Positions 62,927-64,000 of a DNA stretch of 64,000 nucleotides are shown here, piece by piece. Numbering within the stretch: position 1 is the first letter of the stretch; each line of letters starts with the position of its first letter. The notes under the pieces were generated by a model. The model saw only the letters and a list, made by a program, of their open reading frames with translations. It ran no database searches and was not told where the DNA came from. The position numbers were made by a program, and so were the translations under genes. The stretch is from Terrisporobacter othiniensis (GTDB lineage Bacteria; Bacillota; Clostridia; Peptostreptococcales; Peptostreptococcaceae): NCBI RefSeq assembly GCF_000808015.1, contig NZ_JWHR01000115.1, positions 62,001 through 126,000 on the forward strand. Reading direction: 5' to 3'.

Positions 62927-64000
62927 TTATTTATATGTTATTAAATCATTACTAAAAGTACTGTTCTTCTTATCATTGATAAATTCATCATTAAAGAAAT
63001 TACTATTATCTCCTAGTCCACTATTTACAGTATCAAGTCCTTGTTCTTCAATAATAGTTTTCTTATTTGAGTATAAATTAGTTCCAAGACCTAATCTATC
63101 TCCTTCGATTTCCACCCCTAAAGTAGAAAGAATAGTAGGAAACATATCAAATGGTGCATATTGTCTATTTTGCACATTATCTGTAGTTATAGGCGCATTT
63201 AGTATTAGATTTATTATAGTTCTTTCATAATTTGGATCAAAGTTCTTAAAGAATTTTTTGTCCATACTTGGATGGTCACCAGTTATAACTACTGTAGTAT
63301 CTTTATAGAATGGCTGTTTTTGAATCCATTTTACAAAATCAACTGCCTCTTTTGTAGAGTAAGAAATAACATTGGCATATTGAGAATCATGTTTTTTCTC
63401 AGCTTTTTCTGATAAATAACCATCAGGGAAGTGAGTATCCGCTGTTTCCATTGTAAAATTAAATGGTTTATTCTCATTGGCAAGTCTAGTTATTTCATCT
63501 TTTGCATATTCATAAAGCTTGTCGTCTTCATATCCCCACCATACATCATAATCTTTAGGTATTAAACCTTTTTCTTTCGCTGCTTTGTGGTCAAATATAT
63601 TAAATTTCCCATGAGTAGTAAAGTAAGTTGTAAGTCCTCCAAAATCTGCATCGGCTCCAAACATTATTGTTTGATTATAGCCTTGAGCCTCCAAAATATC
63701 ACCTATACCAACAGCTCCTGGTAAGAAACTACCCGTTTTTCCATAAGAATTACGTCCCATAGGTATTTTTAAAGGAAGTCCCGTATCCATATTTATCATA
63801 GCTGCCACTGACCACTCAGAAGCATAAGTAGTATGAGGTCCGCCAAACTTATCTGTATTAGAGAAAGATAAGCCTTCCTTATAAAGTTCAGTTAATTCCG
63901 GCATTAAATTTACATCCATATATCCGCCTAATTCTTTATTTAAATATGAGTTTTCAACTGATTCTAAATAAATATGAATTAAATTTCTCTTTTTCTTTGG
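62927..64000 (-). CDS. LTA synthase-family sulfatase, partial (5' end outside window)
   Basis: The extracellular sulfatase-type domain of a lipoteichoic-acid-synthase-like phosphoglycerol transferase. The open frame runs to position 64000 and starts beyond it; an internal Met at 63919 is not the start. The visible part begins KKRNLIHIYLESVENSYL, which holds the first metal-site Glu. The catalytic Thr is expected in GGPHTTYASEWSV, and later VVITGDHPSMD carries the Asp-His metal ligands. A Ser/Asn-rich C-terminus follows. The N-terminal membrane helices must lie outside the window. It likely polymerises glycerol-phosphate on membrane lipid or is a paralogue of that enzyme. Confidence 0.88.
   Translation of the reverse strand, partial: PKKKRNLIHIYLESVENSYLNKELGGYMDVNLMPELTELYKEGLSFSNTDKFGGPHTTYASEWSVAAMINMDTGLPLKIPMGRNSYGKTGSFLPGAVGIGDILEAQGYNQTIMFGADADFGGLTTYFTTHGKFNIFDHKAAKEKGLIPKDYDVWWGYEDDKLYEYAKDEITRLANENKPFNFTMETADTHFPDGYLSEKAEKKHDSQYANVISYSTKEAVDFVKWIQKQPFYKDTTVVITGDHPSMDKKFFKNFDPNYERTIINLILNAPITTDNVQNRQYAPFDMFPTILSTLGVEIEGDRLGLGTNLYSNKKTIIEEQGLDTVNSGLGDNSNFFNDEFINDKKNSTFSNDLITYK

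Noticed and set aside
1..64000. CRISPR arrays, tRNA or rRNA genes, insertion sequences and prophage
   Set aside because: I saw no regularly spaced repeats, no cloverleaf with CCA-end features, no rRNA-like stretch and no transposase, integrase or phage structural genes.

Overview
The window is AT-rich chromosomal DNA of a low-GC Gram-positive anaerobe. I read it as a member of the Peptostreptococcaceae (Clostridioides / Paraclostridium / Romboutsia neighbourhood). The reasons are strong SD sequences, A/T-ending codons, intrinsic terminators after most genes, a T-box leader, sortase B, reverse rubrerythrin, and above all a close relative of the Clostridioides difficile orphan adenine methyltransferase CamA beside a patatin-like gene and ptsH-ptsI. 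No rRNA, tRNA, CRISPR array, insertion sequence or prophage was seen.

Layout. 1-1060: start of a Kdp potassium pump operon (kdpF, partial kdpA) with an iterated operator-like upstream region. 1074-7370: peptide use (two M24 proline peptidases, a POT peptide transporter, peptidase T). 7400-11080: a GC-rich dispersed repeat, a DHFR-like gene, topoisomerase III and dUTPase. 11230-13170: a secreted SH3/NlpC-P60 hydrolase and a decayed paralogue. 13235-18812: camA-like methyltransferase, a small protein, patatin, HPr and Enzyme I. 18861-26130: epimerase, siroheme-type reductase fragment, sortase B, CPBP protease, a J-like/TPR protein, HAD phosphatase, a kinase, a PfkB sugar kinase and a Cys-rich protein. 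26145-31643: a copper module (HMA-TauE membrane protein, two-component system, CopA). 31738-36572: VOC protein, DUF1540, rubrerythrin, an HD phosphohydrolase, gene relics and an SPFH protein. 36763-41066: SdpI-like protein, MATE exporter behind a riboswitch-like leader, catalase-like protein and small membrane proteins. 41076-46535: heterodimeric ABC exporter divergent from its likely two-component system. 46540-54362: membrane pseudokinase, amidohydrolase, PucR regulator, and a YjiH transporter plus PLP racemase operon behind a T-box leader. 54446-64000: membrane proteins, CPBP protease, aldehyde dehydrogenase, XRE regulator, lipoprotein, DEAD-box-type helicase, a broken SNF2/SWIM gene and a partial LTA-synthase-family sulfatase.

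Most notable points. (1) The CamA-like methyltransferase has no ATG, GTG or TTG that keeps its conserved N-terminus. A strong SD sits six bases before an in-frame ATA, so it either uses an AUA start or has lost its start codon. (2) A promoter, a two-stem RNA and a terminator precede the MATE gene, which looks like an unassigned riboswitch. (3) A T-box with probable leucine specifier CUA is followed by a second antiterminator/terminator copy without room for its own Stem I, upstream of a racemase-transporter pair. (4) Three promoters, each tied to a known or suspected OmpR-family regulator, carry direct repeats with about 11-bp period.
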